Below, piece after piece: positions 1 through 9,371 of a stretch of 64,000 bases of DNA; the first letter of the stretch is position 1, and each line of letters begins with the position of its first letter. The translations under genes and the position numbers were made by a program. Location of the stretch: positions 39,009 through 103,008 of the forward strand of contig NZ_LIKT01000016.1 in NCBI RefSeq assembly GCF_001294455.1. Reading direction: 5' to 3'. Under the pieces are notes generated by a model. That model saw only the letters and a list, made by a program, of their open reading frames with translations. It did not search any database and was not told the DNA's origin. This DNA comes from Phaeobacter sp. 11ANDIMAR09 (GTDB taxonomy: Bacteria > Pseudomonadota > Alphaproteobacteria > Rhodobacterales > Rhodobacteraceae).

Positions 1-655
1 ATTCCAATGCGCCAGGCTTCGCCCTGTGGGTTGTGGCCTGCCGTAACCAGATCACCGCCAATTTCGACCATGTAGTCGCGGATCCCAGCCTCGGCCAGAA
101 CCGCAGCGACCTGATCAACGCCATATCCTTTGGCGATGGCCGCCAGATAGACCGAGGTCTCGGGCAGATGTTTGGCCAGGGTGGCGGCGCCGCTGTCCAG
201 GGTCAGAACCTTGCTCTGGCCCACAACATCAAGTGCGGCGGCGATTTTCTCATCTGCGGGCACCGGGCTGTCGGGGGTCCGGGCGCCAAAGCCCCAAATT
301 TCGATCAGTGGCCCCAGGGTCACATCAAACAGGCCTTCGCTCTTGTCATGGATCGCATTTGCAGCAGTCATGACAGAGGTCAGCTCGGGCGAGATCTTGA
401 TCGGATCAGAGGAGGTCGCGCTGTTGAACCGCGAGATTTCGGAGTTCGGATCCCAGTTCGACATCTGGCTGTTCACTTTGGCCAGGGTCGCAGTGATTGC
501 CGCTTCCAGGGCATCCGATGACAGATCCGCCGTTTTGTCGATGGCGACGATATTGTAACTCGTTCCCATGGTCTCGCCGCTGAACTTCAGCGTGACGGGA
601 TCTGATTTACAGGCTGCTAAGAAAAACATCAAAGCGACAAGAAAGAGACGTGCCA
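1..655 (-). CDS. apbE: FAD:protein FMN transferase ApbE, lipoprotein (partial)
   Basis: Reverse-strand frame from ATG at 655 running off the left edge (about 218 residues present). It begins MARLFLVALMFFLAAC, a lipoprotein signal with the lipobox LAAC, so the protein should be anchored in the cytoplasmic membrane facing the periplasm. The GETMGTSYN motif, a WDPNSEISRFN stretch and a later VEIGGD motif are typical of ApbE, which transfers FMN from FAD to a threonine of target proteins. It diverges from nqrABCDEF, whose NqrB and NqrC products both carry SGAT flavinylation motifs, so they are the obvious targets. The C-terminus lies outside the window. Confidence 0.93.
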
Positions 656-866
656 TTTGTTCACCTACCCTTGAAACGCCCTTGTATTGTACGCTATTCG
701 CGGCCCTGTCAATCAAGGGCGGATTCAGTCGGAAATGGCACGGTAACGGGCTTTTTCGTTTTTCCCTGTGGGAAAATGGTCCGGATCAGACTATTTGCAG
801 GCCGAATCCGAACGACGGCCCAGACATGTTGGTTCAGACCCAACAGCAAAAGAAGAAGAGATAGAG
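656..866. promoter_or_regulatory. apbE/nqr divergent promoter region with palindrome
   Basis: This 211-base gap separates the divergent apbE and nqrA starts. On the minus strand TTGACA (complement of 707-712) and TACAAT (complement of 686-691) are 15 bases apart and could drive apbE. On the plus strand TTGAAA at 671-676 is followed 17 bases later by CTATTC, a weak candidate for nqr. A perfect inverted repeat, TTTTCCC-tgt-GGGAAAA, occupies 760-776, about 90 bases before the nqrA start. No T-tract follows, so an operator is more likely than a terminator. Promoter assignments are inference. Confidence 0.4.
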
Positions 867-2204
867 TTGCGGCAATATAAGCTACGAAAAGGACTCGAGC
901 TTCCGGTTGCGGGTACCCCCGCGCAGGAAATTCATGATGGTCCCGCAGTCAGGACCGTTGCCCTGCTGGGCAGCGACTACCTGGGTTTGAAACCCCGTCT
1001 TGCGGTGCAGGAGGGCGATGTCATCGCCGCCGGTGCCCCGGTCTTTGCCCATAAGGACACGCCTGATGTCCAGGTGGTCGCGCCGATCTCCGGTCGCGTC
1101 AAAGCGGTGAACCGCGGCGCACGCCGGGTGCTGATCAGCGTCGAGATCGAAGTGGACGCTGCCGCAGCAGAGCCCGTCGATTTCTCCGGCGTCGGCGATG
1201 TTGCCACGTCTGAGGGCCTGGTAGAGCGCCTGTGTGCCGCGGGTCTGTGGACCTCTTTCCGCACGCGCCCCTATTCCAAGGTGCCCGCCTCCGATACGCG
1301 CCCTGCCGCGATTTATGTGACGGCGATGGACTCCGAGCCCCTCTCGGCAGATGCCAGCGTCATCATCAACGCAGCGGCGGATGATTTTGCGGCGGGTCTC
1401 AAGGCCATTGCGGGTCTGAGCGAAGGCAAAACCTATCTGTGTCAGTCCAGCACAGCCTCCATCCCCAGCGCTGAGGGTGTTGAGGTTGTCGGCTTTGATG
1501 GGCCGCATCCTGCTGGCCTTGCCGGCACCCATATGCATTTCATCGAGCCCCCCACCGGCACCAAGACCGTTTGGTCCATCGGCTATCAGGACGTGATCGC
1601 CATTGGTCGCCTGCTGGCGACCGGCGTAATCAACCCTGAACGCATCGTGGCGCTTTCAGGTCCTCTGGTTAACAGCCCTCGTCTGCTGCGCACTGTTGAA
1701 GGCGCCTCCATGGCAGATTTGACTGCGGGTGAAGTTGACGCTTCGGTTGCGGCGCGGATGATTTCCGGCTCGATCCTTTCGGGTCGTGCGGGCGAAGGCG
1801 GTGATGGCTATATGGGCCGCTATGCGCGTCAGATCACCGTGATCGAAGAAGATCACAAGCAAATCCCCATGGGCTGGATTCGCCCGATGGCGAGCAAATA
1901 TGCGGTGCAGCCGGTGCTTGGCTCGCTGTTTTCCAAAAAGCTCTATGCGCTGACATCCAACCTCAACGGTGGTCGCCGCGCCATGGTGCCCACTGGTACG
2001 TTTGAGCAGCTGATGCCGCAGGACTATCTGCCAACGCAGCTTTTGCGTGCGTTGCTGGTCATGGATACCGATCAGGCTCAGGCGCTGGGGGCGCTGGAAC
2101 TGGACGAAGAAGATCTCGGGCTGGTCGGCTTTGCCTGCCCGGCAAAATACGAATACGGACTGGCGCTGCGCGACAGTCTGACGAAGATCGAAAAGGAGGG
2201 ATAG
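867..2204 (+). CDS. nqrA: Na+-translocating NADH:quinone reductase subunit A
   Basis: First gene of a complete nqrABCDEF operon for the sodium-pumping NADH:ubiquinone oxidoreductase. NqrA is the peripheral cytoplasmic subunit implicated in quinone binding. The reading frame is open from 768, but the family N-terminus (Y-K-L-R-K-G-L-E-L-P-V-A-G) begins just after a TTG at 867, which has the purine-rich stretch AGAAGAAGAG six bases upstream. I therefore choose TTG 867, giving 445 residues, close to the usual length. Four bases separate its stop from nqrB. Confidence 0.93.
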   Translation: MRQYKLRKGLELPVAGTPAQEIHDGPAVRTVALLGSDYLGLKPRLAVQEGDVIAAGAPVFAHKDTPDVQVVAPISGRVKAVNRGARRVLISVEIEVDAAAAEPVDFSGVGDVATSEGLVERLCAAGLWTSFRTRPYSKVPASDTRPAAIYVTAMDSEPLSADASVIINAAADDFAAGLKAIAGLSEGKTYLCQSSTASIPSAEGVEVVGFDGPHPAGLAGTHMHFIEPPTGTKTVWSIGYQDVIAIGRLLATGVINPERIVALSGPLVNSPRLLRTVEGASMADLTAGEVDASVAARMISGSILSGRAGEGGDGYMGRYARQITVIEEDHKQIPMGWIRPMASKYAVQPVLGSLFSKKLYALTSNLNGGRRAMVPTGTFEQLMPQDYLPTQLLRALLVMDTDQAQALGALELDEEDLGLVGFACPAKYEYGLALRDSLTKIEKEG

Positions 2205-2208
2205 TCTC

Positions 2209-3408
2209 TTGGGTCTCCGTAACTTTTTTGACCGCATTGAGCCGAATTTTACCAAAGGCGGCAAGTGGGAGAAACTGTTCCCCATCTATGAGATGGTGGA
2301 AAGCTTCCTCTACACACCTAAGACGGTCACCACCGTTGCACCTCATGCGCGGTCCTATATCGATATGAAGCGGATCATGACCTATGTGGTCATCGCGACG
2401 ATCCCATGTATTCTGTTTGGCCTGTATAACACGGGCCTGCAGGTCAATACCGCCATTGGCACCTATGGGGCCTCGGGTTGGCGCGCTGCGCTGATCGAGT
2501 TCTTTGGCATTGGCTTCAACCCGGAAAACCCGCTGGGCAATATGCTGCACGGGCTTTTGTATTTCCTGCCGATCTATATCACCACGCTGGTGGTGGGTGG
2601 TATTTTTGAGGTGATCTTTGCCACCGTGCGCGGCCACGAGGTCAACGAAGGCTTCCTGGTGACTTCGATGCTTTATGCACTGATCGTCCCTGTGAGCATT
2701 CCATTGTGGCAGGTTGGCCTTGGCATTGCCTTTGGCGTCGTCATCGGCAAAGAAGTCTTTGGCGGTACAGGCAAGAACTTCCTGAACCCCGCGTTGACCG
2801 GTCGTGCTTTCCTCTATTTTGCCTATCCAGCCTATATGTCTGGTGACAGCATCTGGACGCCTGTTGACGGTTTCTCCGGCGCCACGGCTCTGTCGGTTTC
2901 TGCCTCGGCTGGTTTTGATCAGCTGGCGGCCAACGGGATCGAGTGGATGGATGCCTTTGTCGGCACGATCCAGGGCTCCTTTGGCGAGACCTCTACGATT
3001 GCCTGCCTGATCGGTCTGGCCTTTCTGTTGATAACCAAGATTGCCAACTGGCGTCTGATCGTCGGCTGCATGGCAGGCATGGTGGGTTTCTCGCTGCTGC
3101 TCAACACCATTGGGTCTGACAGCAACCCGATGTTTGCGATGCCCTGGTATTGGCATTTGGTAACCGGTGGTTTTGCCTTTGGCATGGTCTTTATGGTCAC
3201 TGAGCCGGTGTCTGCCAGCCATACCAATATGGGCCGCTACATCTACGGCGCGCTGATTGGCTTCATGGTGGTGATGATCCGGGTGATCAACCCGGCCTTC
3301 CCCGAAGGCATGATGCTGGCCATCCTATTCGGCAACGTCTTTGCGCCGCTGATCGACTATTTTGTTGTGCAGGCCAATATCAAACGGAGAGCGAAGCGTC
3401 ATGTCTGA
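2209..3408 (+). CDS. nqrB: Na+-translocating NADH:quinone reductase subunit B
   Basis: Integral membrane subunit of Na+-NQR with many hydrophobic segments and the family start GLRNFFDRIEPNF. The start codon is TTG at 2209, preceded by a strong AAGGAGGG Shine-Dalgarno at about 2192-2199. The motif FSGAT (F222 to T226) marks the threonine that carries covalent FMN, attached by ApbE, whose gene is divergent from this operon. Length is 399 residues, normal for the family. The 3' end overlaps nqrC by 8 bases. Confidence 0.95.
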   Translation: MGLRNFFDRIEPNFTKGGKWEKLFPIYEMVESFLYTPKTVTTVAPHARSYIDMKRIMTYVVIATIPCILFGLYNTGLQVNTAIGTYGASGWRAALIEFFGIGFNPENPLGNMLHGLLYFLPIYITTLVVGGIFEVIFATVRGHEVNEGFLVTSMLYALIVPVSIPLWQVGLGIAFGVVIGKEVFGGTGKNFLNPALTGRAFLYFAYPAYMSGDSIWTPVDGFSGATALSVSASAGFDQLAANGIEWMDAFVGTIQGSFGETSTIACLIGLAFLLITKIANWRLIVGCMAGMVGFSLLLNTIGSDSNPMFAMPWYWHLVTGGFAFGMVFMVTEPVSASHTNMGRYIYGALIGFMVVMIRVINPAFPEGMMLAILFGNVFAPLIDYFVVQANIKRRAKRHV

Positions 3409-4207
3409 GCAAACCAACAAAGGCGCGATTCAGCGCTTCCTTGAGGCCTCACCAGATTCCACCGGCAAAACTCTGTTTGTCGCCGTGGCGCTCTGCCTCT
3501 TTGCTTCGATGGTTGTCTCCGCAGCTGCGGTGGCCCTGCGTCCAACGCAGGAAGCCAACAAGCTGAAAGACAAGCAGATCAACATTCTGCAGGTCGCAGG
3601 TCTTTATGAGCCCGGCGTCGATATCACCGAGGCCTTTAGCGCTTCGTTTGAACCAAAGGTGCTGGAGCTGGCCACCGGTCGCTTTACCGATGCGTTCGAC
3701 GTTGCCACCTTTGACGATCGCGCTTCTGCGGATGATCCGGCGACCTCCACCGCTTTGGAAGATGACCCGGCCTCGATTGGCCGTCAGTCGAAATACATGA
3801 CCGTCTATCTGCTGAAAGATGACGCGGGCGAGATCGACAAGGTGATTCTGCCGCTGCATGGCTATGGTCTGTGGTCGACGCTCTATGGCTTTATCGCTGT
3901 GGAAGAAAACGCCAATGACATCTTTGGCCTGCAGTTCTACAGCCATGCCGAGACCCCCGGTCTGGGTGCCGAGGTGGACAACCCCCGCTGGAAGGCGCTG
4001 TGGAACGGCAAGCGCCTGGCGGATGACAATGGCGAATTGCAGATCACCGTGGCCAAAACCGCACCTGCCGCTGGCAAAGACTTCCATGTGGATGCGCTCT
4101 CCGGTGCGACGCTGACCTCGGTCGGTGTCGACAATCTGGTGCGCTTCTGGATGGGTGAAACCGGCTATGCCCCCTTCCTTGCCAATCTCAAAGCAGGAGA
4201 TTTCTGA
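3401..4207 (+). CDS. nqrC: Na+-translocating NADH:quinone reductase subunit C
   Basis: Subunit C of Na+-NQR, with one N-terminal membrane helix and a soluble flavoprotein domain. The frame is open from 3362, but ATG 3401 ([10 protein letters not shown]) fits the family start and has a GGAGAG-type ribosome site inside the end of nqrB. The C-terminal motif LSGATLTS holds the FMN-bearing threonine at about residue 237. The stop overlaps the nqrD start by one base (TGATG). Length is 268 residues. Confidence 0.95.
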   Translation: MSEQTNKGAIQRFLEASPDSTGKTLFVAVALCLFASMVVSAAAVALRPTQEANKLKDKQINILQVAGLYEPGVDITEAFSASFEPKVLELATGRFTDAFDVATFDDRASADDPATSTALEDDPASIGRQSKYMTVYLLKDDAGEIDKVILPLHGYGLWSTLYGFIAVEENANDIFGLQFYSHAETPGLGAEVDNPRWKALWNGKRLADDNGELQITVAKTAPAAGKDFHVDALSGATLTSVGVDNLVRFWMGETGYAPFLANLKAGDF

Positions 4208-4860
4208 TGGCCCAGACACGTAGGGAAATGCTGCTCGACCCATTGGTCGACAACAACCCGATTACCCTGCAGGTGCTTGGCATCTGTTCCGCCCTGGCGG
4301 TGACCTCCTCGCTCAAGGTGGCGCTGGTGATGACCCTCGCGGTAACCCTGGTGACGGCGTTCTCGTCGATGTTCATCTCGATCCTGCGCAACCAAATCCC
4401 CAGCTCGATCCGGATCATCGTACAGATGGTGATCATCGCCTCCTTGGTGATCCTGGTCGATCAGGTGCTCAAGGCCTATGCCTTTGAGATCTCAAAAACC
4501 CTGTCGGTTTTTGTCGGTCTGATCATCACCAACTGTATCGTCATGGGCCGCGCCGAAGCTTTTGCCATGAAGAATCCGCCCATGGCTTCCTTCATCGACG
4601 GCATCGGCAATGGTCTGGGCTATGGCCTGATCCTGATGCTGGTTGGCTTCTTCCGCGAGCTCTTTGGCTCTGGCTCGCTCTTTGGCGTGACCATTCTGGA
4701 AACCGTGAACAACGGTGGCTGGTATGTCCCCAATGGCCTGCTGCTGCTGCCGCCCTCTGCTTTCTTTGTCATCGGTCTTTTGATCTGGGCCTTCCGCACA
4801 TGGAAACCAGGACAGGTAGAAGAGCGTGAATATAAAATCCAAGTCGTAGAGGCCCACTGA
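4207..4860 (+). CDS. nqrD: Na+-translocating NADH:quinone reductase subunit D
   Basis: A six-helix type membrane subunit of Na+-NQR, homologous to NqrE and to RnfE-type proteins. It starts [18 protein letters not shown] and contains the conserved [11 protein letters not shown] segment in a transmembrane helix, part of the Cys ligand set for the intramembrane iron centre shared with NqrE. It starts at the last base of the nqrC stop and ends one base into the nqrE start, so translation is coupled. Length is 217 residues. Confidence 0.95.
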   Translation: MAQTRREMLLDPLVDNNPITLQVLGICSALAVTSSLKVALVMTLAVTLVTAFSSMFISILRNQIPSSIRIIVQMVIIASLVILVDQVLKAYAFEISKTLSVFVGLIITNCIVMGRAEAFAMKNPPMASFIDGIGNGLGYGLILMLVGFFRELFGSGSLFGVTILETVNNGGWYVPNGLLLLPPSAFFVIGLLIWAFRTWKPGQVEEREYKIQVVEAH

Positions 4861-5468
4861 TGGAAGCGCTCCTCTCTCTTGCGGTCAAGGCAATCTTTGT
4901 TGAGAACCTGGCCCTCTCCTTCTTCCTCGGCATGTGTACCTTCATTGCCGTGTCCAAGAAAATCTCAACCGCGATTGGTCTGGGGATTTCGGTGATGATC
5001 GTGCAGGCCATCACCGTGCCCGCCAACAACCTGATCCTGACCTATCTGCTGGCGCCCGGCGCGCTGGCCTGGGCCGGGTTCCCGGATGTGGATCTGACCT
5101 TCCTTGGTCTGATCTCTTACATCGGCGTGATTGCTGCACTGGTGCAGATCCTCGAGATGGTTTTGGATAAATACTTTCCGCCGCTCTACAACGCACTAGG
5201 TATCTTTCTGCCGCTGATCACCGTGAACTGCGCCATCCTCGGGGGCTCGCTCTTTATGGTGGAACGCGACTACGGCTTTGCCGAGGCGGCGACCTATGGT
5301 CTGTCTTCGGGCTTTGGCTGGGCGCTGGCGATTACCGCCATGGCCGGTGTACGCGAAAAGCTTAAATACTCTGACATCCCGGATGGTTTGCAGGGTCTTG
5401 GCATCACCTTCATCACTGCAGGACTTATGGCCATGGCCTTCATGTCCTTCAGTGGCGTGAAACTGTAA
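4860..5468 (+). CDS. nqrE: Na+-translocating NADH:quinone reductase subunit E
   Basis: Membrane subunit of Na+-NQR, a paralogue of NqrD with inverted topology. Key motifs are [12 protein letters not shown] near residue 20 and VNCAILGG near residue 120, whose cysteines contribute to the iron site between NqrD and NqrE. Overlaps the nqrD stop by one base. Length is 202 residues, typical of the family. A 14-base gap leads to nqrF. Confidence 0.95.
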   Translation: MEALLSLAVKAIFVENLALSFFLGMCTFIAVSKKISTAIGLGISVMIVQAITVPANNLILTYLLAPGALAWAGFPDVDLTFLGLISYIGVIAALVQILEMVLDKYFPPLYNALGIFLPLITVNCAILGGSLFMVERDYGFAEAATYGLSSGFGWALAITAMAGVREKLKYSDIPDGLQGLGITFITAGLMAMAFMSFSGVKL

Positions 5469-5482
5469 GGGGGGCTGACACA

Positions 5483-6706
5483 ATGGCTACTTTTGGACTT
5501 GGCATTGTCCTCTTCACCCTGATCGTTCTGGCGCTAGTCAGCATCATCATCGCGGCCCGTTCCAAGCTGGTGTCGACCGGCAATGTGAACATCACCATCA
5601 ACGGCGAGAAAACCATCTCAGTTCCCGCTGGGGGCAAACTGCTGCAGACGCTGGCAGCTGAAAAGCTGTTTGTGCCTTCAGCCTGTGGCGGCGGCGGCAC
5701 CTGTGCCCAGTGTCGCGTGCGGGTGCATTCCGGCGGCGGGTCTATCCTGCCGACCGAAGAAGGCCATATCACCAAGCGTGAAGCCGGTTGCGGTGACCGT
5801 CTGTCCTGTCAGGTTGCGGTCAAACAGGACATGGAAGTGGAGGTGCCCGAAGAGGTGTTTGGCGTGAAAAAGTGGGAATGCACCGTGCGTTCCAACGAAA
5901 ACGTCGCCACCTTCATCAAGGCGCTGGTTCTCGATCTGCCCGAAGGCGAAGACGTGAACTTCCGCGCGGGTGGTTACATCCAGATCGAAGCTCCGGCCCA
6001 TGCGCTGAAATACACCGATTTTGACATCGAAGAAGAGTACCGCGAGGACTGGGACCGCTTTAACCTCTGGCAGTATGAGTCGGTGGTGAATGAGCCAGTT
6101 GAACGCGCGTATTCCATGGCCAACTACCCGGATGAGAAGGGCATGATCATGCTCAACGTGCGGGTGGCCTCTCCGCCCCCCGGCTCAGAGGGCATCCCTG
6201 CCGGCCTGATGTCGAGCTACATCTTCAACCTGAAGCCCGGTGACAAGGTAACGATCTCTGGTCCCTTTGGTGAGTTCTTTGCCCGCGACACCCAAAAAGA
6301 GATGGTTTTCATTGGTGGTGGTGCTGGCATGGCTCCGATGCGCAGCCATATCTTTGACCAGCTCAAGCGACTTGAAAATCGCGATCGCAAGATCTCCTTC
6401 TGGTACGGTGCGCGCTCCAAGAAAGAGATGTTCTTTGTCGAAGATTTCGACACGCTGGCAGAGGAGTTTGACAACTTTGACTGGCACGTGGCCCTGTCGG
6501 ATGCGATGCCCGAGGACGAGTGGGAAGGCTATACCGGCTTTATCCATAACGTGCTGTTCGAAGAGTATCTGAAGAACCATCCCGCACCCGAAGACTGCGA
6601 GTTCTACATGTGTGGCCCGCCGATCATGAACCAGTCGGTGATCAACATGTTGCTCGACCTTGGGGTCGACCGCGAAGACATCATGCTGGACGACTTCGGC
6701 GGCTAA
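5483..6706 (+). CDS. nqrF: Na+-translocating NADH:quinone reductase subunit F
   Basis: Electron-input subunit: an N-terminal membrane helix, a plant-ferredoxin-like 2Fe-2S domain (cysteines in [12 protein letters not shown], with a fourth in LSCQV), an FAD domain (RAYSMANYP) and an NADH-binding domain (GGGAGMAPM). It oxidises NADH and passes electrons through FAD and the 2Fe-2S centre to the rest of the complex. Length is 407 residues, normal. It is the last gene of the operon, and a strong intrinsic terminator follows 25 bases after the stop. Confidence 0.96.
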   Translation: MATFGLGIVLFTLIVLALVSIIIAARSKLVSTGNVNITINGEKTISVPAGGKLLQTLAAEKLFVPSACGGGGTCAQCRVRVHSGGGSILPTEEGHITKREAGCGDRLSCQVAVKQDMEVEVPEEVFGVKKWECTVRSNENVATFIKALVLDLPEGEDVNFRAGGYIQIEAPAHALKYTDFDIEEEYREDWDRFNLWQYESVVNEPVERAYSMANYPDEKGMIMLNVRVASPPPGSEGIPAGLMSSYIFNLKPGDKVTISGPFGEFFARDTQKEMVFIGGGAGMAPMRSHIFDQLKRLENRDRKISFWYGARSKKEMFFVEDFDTLAEEFDNFDWHVALSDAMPEDEWEGYTGFIHNVLFEEYLKNHPAPEDCEFYMCGPPIMNQSVINMLLDLGVDREDIMLDDFGG

Positions 6707-6731
6707 GCCACTCCAATAAAACCAATAAAAG

Positions 6732-6762
6732 GGCGGCTCCTGTTTCAGAGGCCGCCTTTTTA
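6732..6762 (+). terminator. Intrinsic terminator of the nqr operon
   Basis: Hairpin GGCGGC-TCCTG-ttt-CAGAG-GCCGCC (6732-6756), an 11-base stem with one mismatch and one G-T pair, followed directly by a run of Ts. It lies just after the nqrF stop and fits a rho-independent terminator. Confidence 0.85.
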
Positions 6763-6816
6763 TTGTTTGATTGGTGTTTGAGCGAGCGCCGTCTTTTGTT
6801 CTAGAAAGGCCGCTGC

Positions 6817-7257
6817 TCAGTCCGTTTCCTGGGGCGCGGATTTGCCCAGGGCTTTGCGGCTCAGATCCAGAAAGATCCTGCGTTCCTGCGGCGTCAGCTC
6901 TTGCAGCATTTCATCTTGCATCCGTTCCACCTTTGGCAGGATCTCCTGAAACAGAGCGCGGCCTGTTTCTGTAAGCCGGACCTCGCGGGCGCGCCGATCC
7001 TTTTCGCTGACGGTGCGGGTGACATGTCCCTTTTGAACCAGCCGGTCGATCACCCCGCCAATGGTGGCGCGGTCATAGGCGATCTTGGCGGCGACCCCAG
7101 CCTGGTCAATGCCTGGGTTCGAGGCGATAGTGTCCATGGCCGCAAACTGGACAGGGGTAAGATCCACGCCATCTTCCTGCATCTGTTTGGCAAAGATATG
7201 GGTCGATGTCTGGTTCAGGCGCCTGATCAGGTGACCTGCCATTTCCTGAACTTTCAT
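6817..7257 (-). CDS. MarR family transcriptional regulator
   Basis: A 146-residue winged-helix protein with the MarR pattern: N-terminal dimerisation helix (LIRRLNQTSTHIF), the recognition region around AKIAYDRATIGGVIDRLVQKGHV, and the wing (R-x-V-S-E-K-D-R-R-A-R-E-V-R-L-T) ending in the family DxR signature. It diverges from the FAD monooxygenase gene at 7425, so it most likely represses that gene and is released by an aromatic ligand. This regulatory link is inference from gene order. Confidence 0.88.
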   Translation of the reverse strand: MKVQEMAGHLIRRLNQTSTHIFAKQMQEDGVDLTPVQFAAMDTIASNPGIDQAGVAAKIAYDRATIGGVIDRLVQKGHVTRTVSEKDRRAREVRLTETGRALFQEILPKVERMQDEMLQELTPQERRIFLDLSRKALGKSAPQETD

Positions 7258-7341
7258 CGGTCTCTTTCTCCCACATTTCCGTACCCTATGTGCTGTTTAT
7301 TACAGGCTGGGCGACGATGATAGCAGGGGCTGGATTGTTTC

Positions 7342-7370
7342 TTGACTCAATATAGTAAGTATAGTTATTA
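7342..7370. promoter_or_regulatory. Candidate operator/promoter between marR and monooxygenase
   Basis: In the 167-base divergent gap an AT-rich stretch holds TTGACT (7342-7347) and two copies of TATAGT in direct repeat (7351-7356 and 7360-7365, a 9-base period). It stands out from the GC-rich surroundings and is where a MarR dimer would be expected to bind. No convincing -10 at the right spacing from TTGACT was found, so promoter assignment is weak. Confidence 0.35.
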
Positions 7371-7424
7371 AAATGAGAGCTAGGTGATCCGCGAGGATCT
7401 GGTCTAAAAATGGGGGATGCGGTG

Positions 7425-9341
7425 ATGCAGTTTTACAAGGACGGTTTTCGAGGAGGCGATCCTGATGTGAAACCCGCGGCACCTTCAGTCCGGAGCTATG
7501 AGACCTTCGCGCCCCTGCCGGATAAAGTGGATGTGCTGATTGCAGGCTGTGGTCCTGCTGGCCTGTGTCTGGCGGCTCAGCTGGCCCAGTTTCCTGAGAT
7601 CACGACCATGATTGTTGACCCAAAACCGGGTCCGATCGAAAAGGGACAGGCCGATGGGGTCAACACCCGCAGTATGGAGATGTTCCAGGCCTTTGGCTTT
7701 GGCGAGACGGTTAAACGCGAAAGTTATTGGGTGAACCAGACGGCCTTTTGGTCGCCTGACCCTGACAATGCAGCGCATATCCGCCGCATTGGGAGGGTGC
7801 AGGATGTGCCCGAGGGCTCTTCGGAAATGCCGCATACGCTGATCAACCAGGCGCGGGTGCATGAGCTGTTTCTGAATGTGATGAATAATGCCCCAAGCCG
7901 GTTACAGCCGGATTACTCTTGGGCGGTGCAGGGCGTAGAGGTCGATCCCGGCAGGGCGGATCATCCGGTAACTGTGACGCTGGAGCAGACTGGCGTCAAC
8001 CTGGGTGAAATCAGGACAGTGCGGGCCAATTATGTGGTGGGCTGTGATGGGGCGCGCTCAACGGTGCGGCAGGCCATTGGCGGCGAGCTGCACGGCGATG
8101 CAGCGCATCAGGCCTGGGGTGTGATGGATATCCTGGCCAATACGGATTTCCCCGATGTGCGGCAGAAATGTCTGATCACTTCGGCCGAGGAGGGCAATAT
8201 TCTGATCCTCCCCCGCGAGGGTGGTTATTTGTTTCGGATGTATGTGGAACTGGACAAGCTGAACCCGGATGAACGGGTCTCGGCGCGAAAGTTTTCCGCC
8301 GAAGATATGATTGCGGCGGCCAATCGTATCCTCACCCCCTATACCCTGGAGGTGAAAGAGGTGGTCTGGTGGTCCATTTATGAGATTGGCCATCGCCTGA
8401 CCGATCGTTTTGACAATACTCCGAAGGGGTCAACCGAAAAACCGCGGGTCTTTACCGCTGGAGACGCCTGCCACACCCATAGTCCAAAGGCCGGGCAGGG
8501 GATGAATGTCTCGATGCAGGACAGTTTCAATCTGGGCTGGAAACTGGCGCAGGTTCTCAAAGGGCGCTCTGATCCGGATTTGTTGTGCACCTATTCTGCG
8601 GAACGCTGGGTCGAGGCGAAGCGACTGATTGAGACCGACCACAAATGGGCGCGGATCATGTCTGCCCCCCCTGGAGAATCCGAACTGGATGACGGTGGTA
8701 TGCCGCGTTTCCAAAAGCAGTTTATCGAAAATTTGGAGTTCACCGGCGGGTTGGCGGTGAAATATGACCGCTCGCGACTGACAGGCGGAAGCAGCCACCA
8801 GGGTTTGGCTCCCGGGTTTGAGATTGGCCGCCGCTTTCACTCGGCGCCGGTTGTCCGGGTGAGCGATGCCATGCAGATGCAGCTGGGCCATGTCGCAGAA
8901 GCGGATGGTCGTTGGCGGATCTATGCCTTTGCCGGAGAGACCTGCCAAGCGGGGTCAGGTCTCTACGGGCTTTGCGACTGGCTGATGAAGGATTCTCATT
9001 CGGTTGTGCAGAAATATCGCCATAAGGAAGAGGACATCGATGCTGTGATCGACCTGCGCGCCATCTTTCAGCAGGATTTTGAGGCGATACTGGATTTGAA
9101 GCTGGCCGAGATCCTGAAACCGCACAGGGGTGAGATGGGGCTACAGGACCACGAAAAGGTGTTTTGCGTCGATCACAAGGGGGCAGGGGATATCTACCAG
9201 ATGCGCGGAATTGACCGCCAGGCGGGCTGCATGGTTGTGGTGCGGCCGGATCAATATATTGCCCATGTTTTGCCGCTTGAAGCCCATGACCAGCTGAGCG
9301 ATTTTTTCGCCGGGATTTTCCTGCCGCTGGCCCCGAGCTGA
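7425..9341 (+). CDS. FAD-dependent aromatic hydroxylase (3-hydroxybenzoate 4-monooxygenase/phenol 2-monooxygenase type)
   Basis: Class A flavoprotein monooxygenase of 638 residues. It has the FAD Rossmann motif (VLIAGCGPAGLCLA, residues about 35-48), the middle motif GCDGARS, and the GDACHTHSPKAGQGMN motif that contacts FAD, then a C-terminal thioredoxin-like extension typical of phenol hydroxylase and MobA. It should hydroxylate a phenolic substrate using NADPH and O2. ATG 7410 is in frame, but ATG 7425 is preferred because GGGGGA lies 7 bases before it. It diverges from a MarR regulator. Substrate cannot be told from sequence alone; the aromatic ring chemistry is likely catabolic rather than part of the cluster to the right. 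Confidence 0.8.
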   Translation: MQFYKDGFRGGDPDVKPAAPSVRSYETFAPLPDKVDVLIAGCGPAGLCLAAQLAQFPEITTMIVDPKPGPIEKGQADGVNTRSMEMFQAFGFGETVKRESYWVNQTAFWSPDPDNAAHIRRIGRVQDVPEGSSEMPHTLINQARVHELFLNVMNNAPSRLQPDYSWAVQGVEVDPGRADHPVTVTLEQTGVNLGEIRTVRANYVVGCDGARSTVRQAIGGELHGDAAHQAWGVMDILANTDFPDVRQKCLITSAEEGNILILPREGGYLFRMYVELDKLNPDERVSARKFSAEDMIAAANRILTPYTLEVKEVVWWSIYEIGHRLTDRFDNTPKGSTEKPRVFTAGDACHTHSPKAGQGMNVSMQDSFNLGWKLAQVLKGRSDPDLLCTYSAERWVEAKRLIETDHKWARIMSAPPGESELDDGGMPRFQKQFIENLEFTGGLAVKYDRSRLTGGSSHQGLAPGFEIGRRFHSAPVVRVSDAMQMQLGHVAEADGRWRIYAFAGETCQAGSGLYGLCDWLMKDSHSVVQKYRHKEEDIDAVIDLRAIFQQDFEAILDLKLAEILKPHRGEMGLQDHEKVFCVDHKGAGDIYQMRGIDRQAGCMVVVRPDQYIAHVLPLEAHDQLSDFFAGIFLPLAPS

Positions 9342-9371
9342 CAGTTGCCTTTGGTCTGTTTCCAAAGCGGG

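Noticed and set aside
33..558. Plus-strand open frames opposite the left edge
   Set aside because: They are shadows of apbE, which reads clearly on the minus strand with a lipobox and ApbE motifs.
2059..3222. 387-residue open frame antisense to nqrB
   Set aside because: Low-complexity His/Arg/Gln-rich translation with no family motif; nqrB on the other strand is certain.
7425..9341. FAD monooxygenase as a tailoring enzyme of the NRPS cluster
   Set aside because: It faces the cluster from outside, is paired with its own MarR regulator and resembles catabolic 3-hydroxybenzoate/phenol hydroxylases; membership is possible but not supported.
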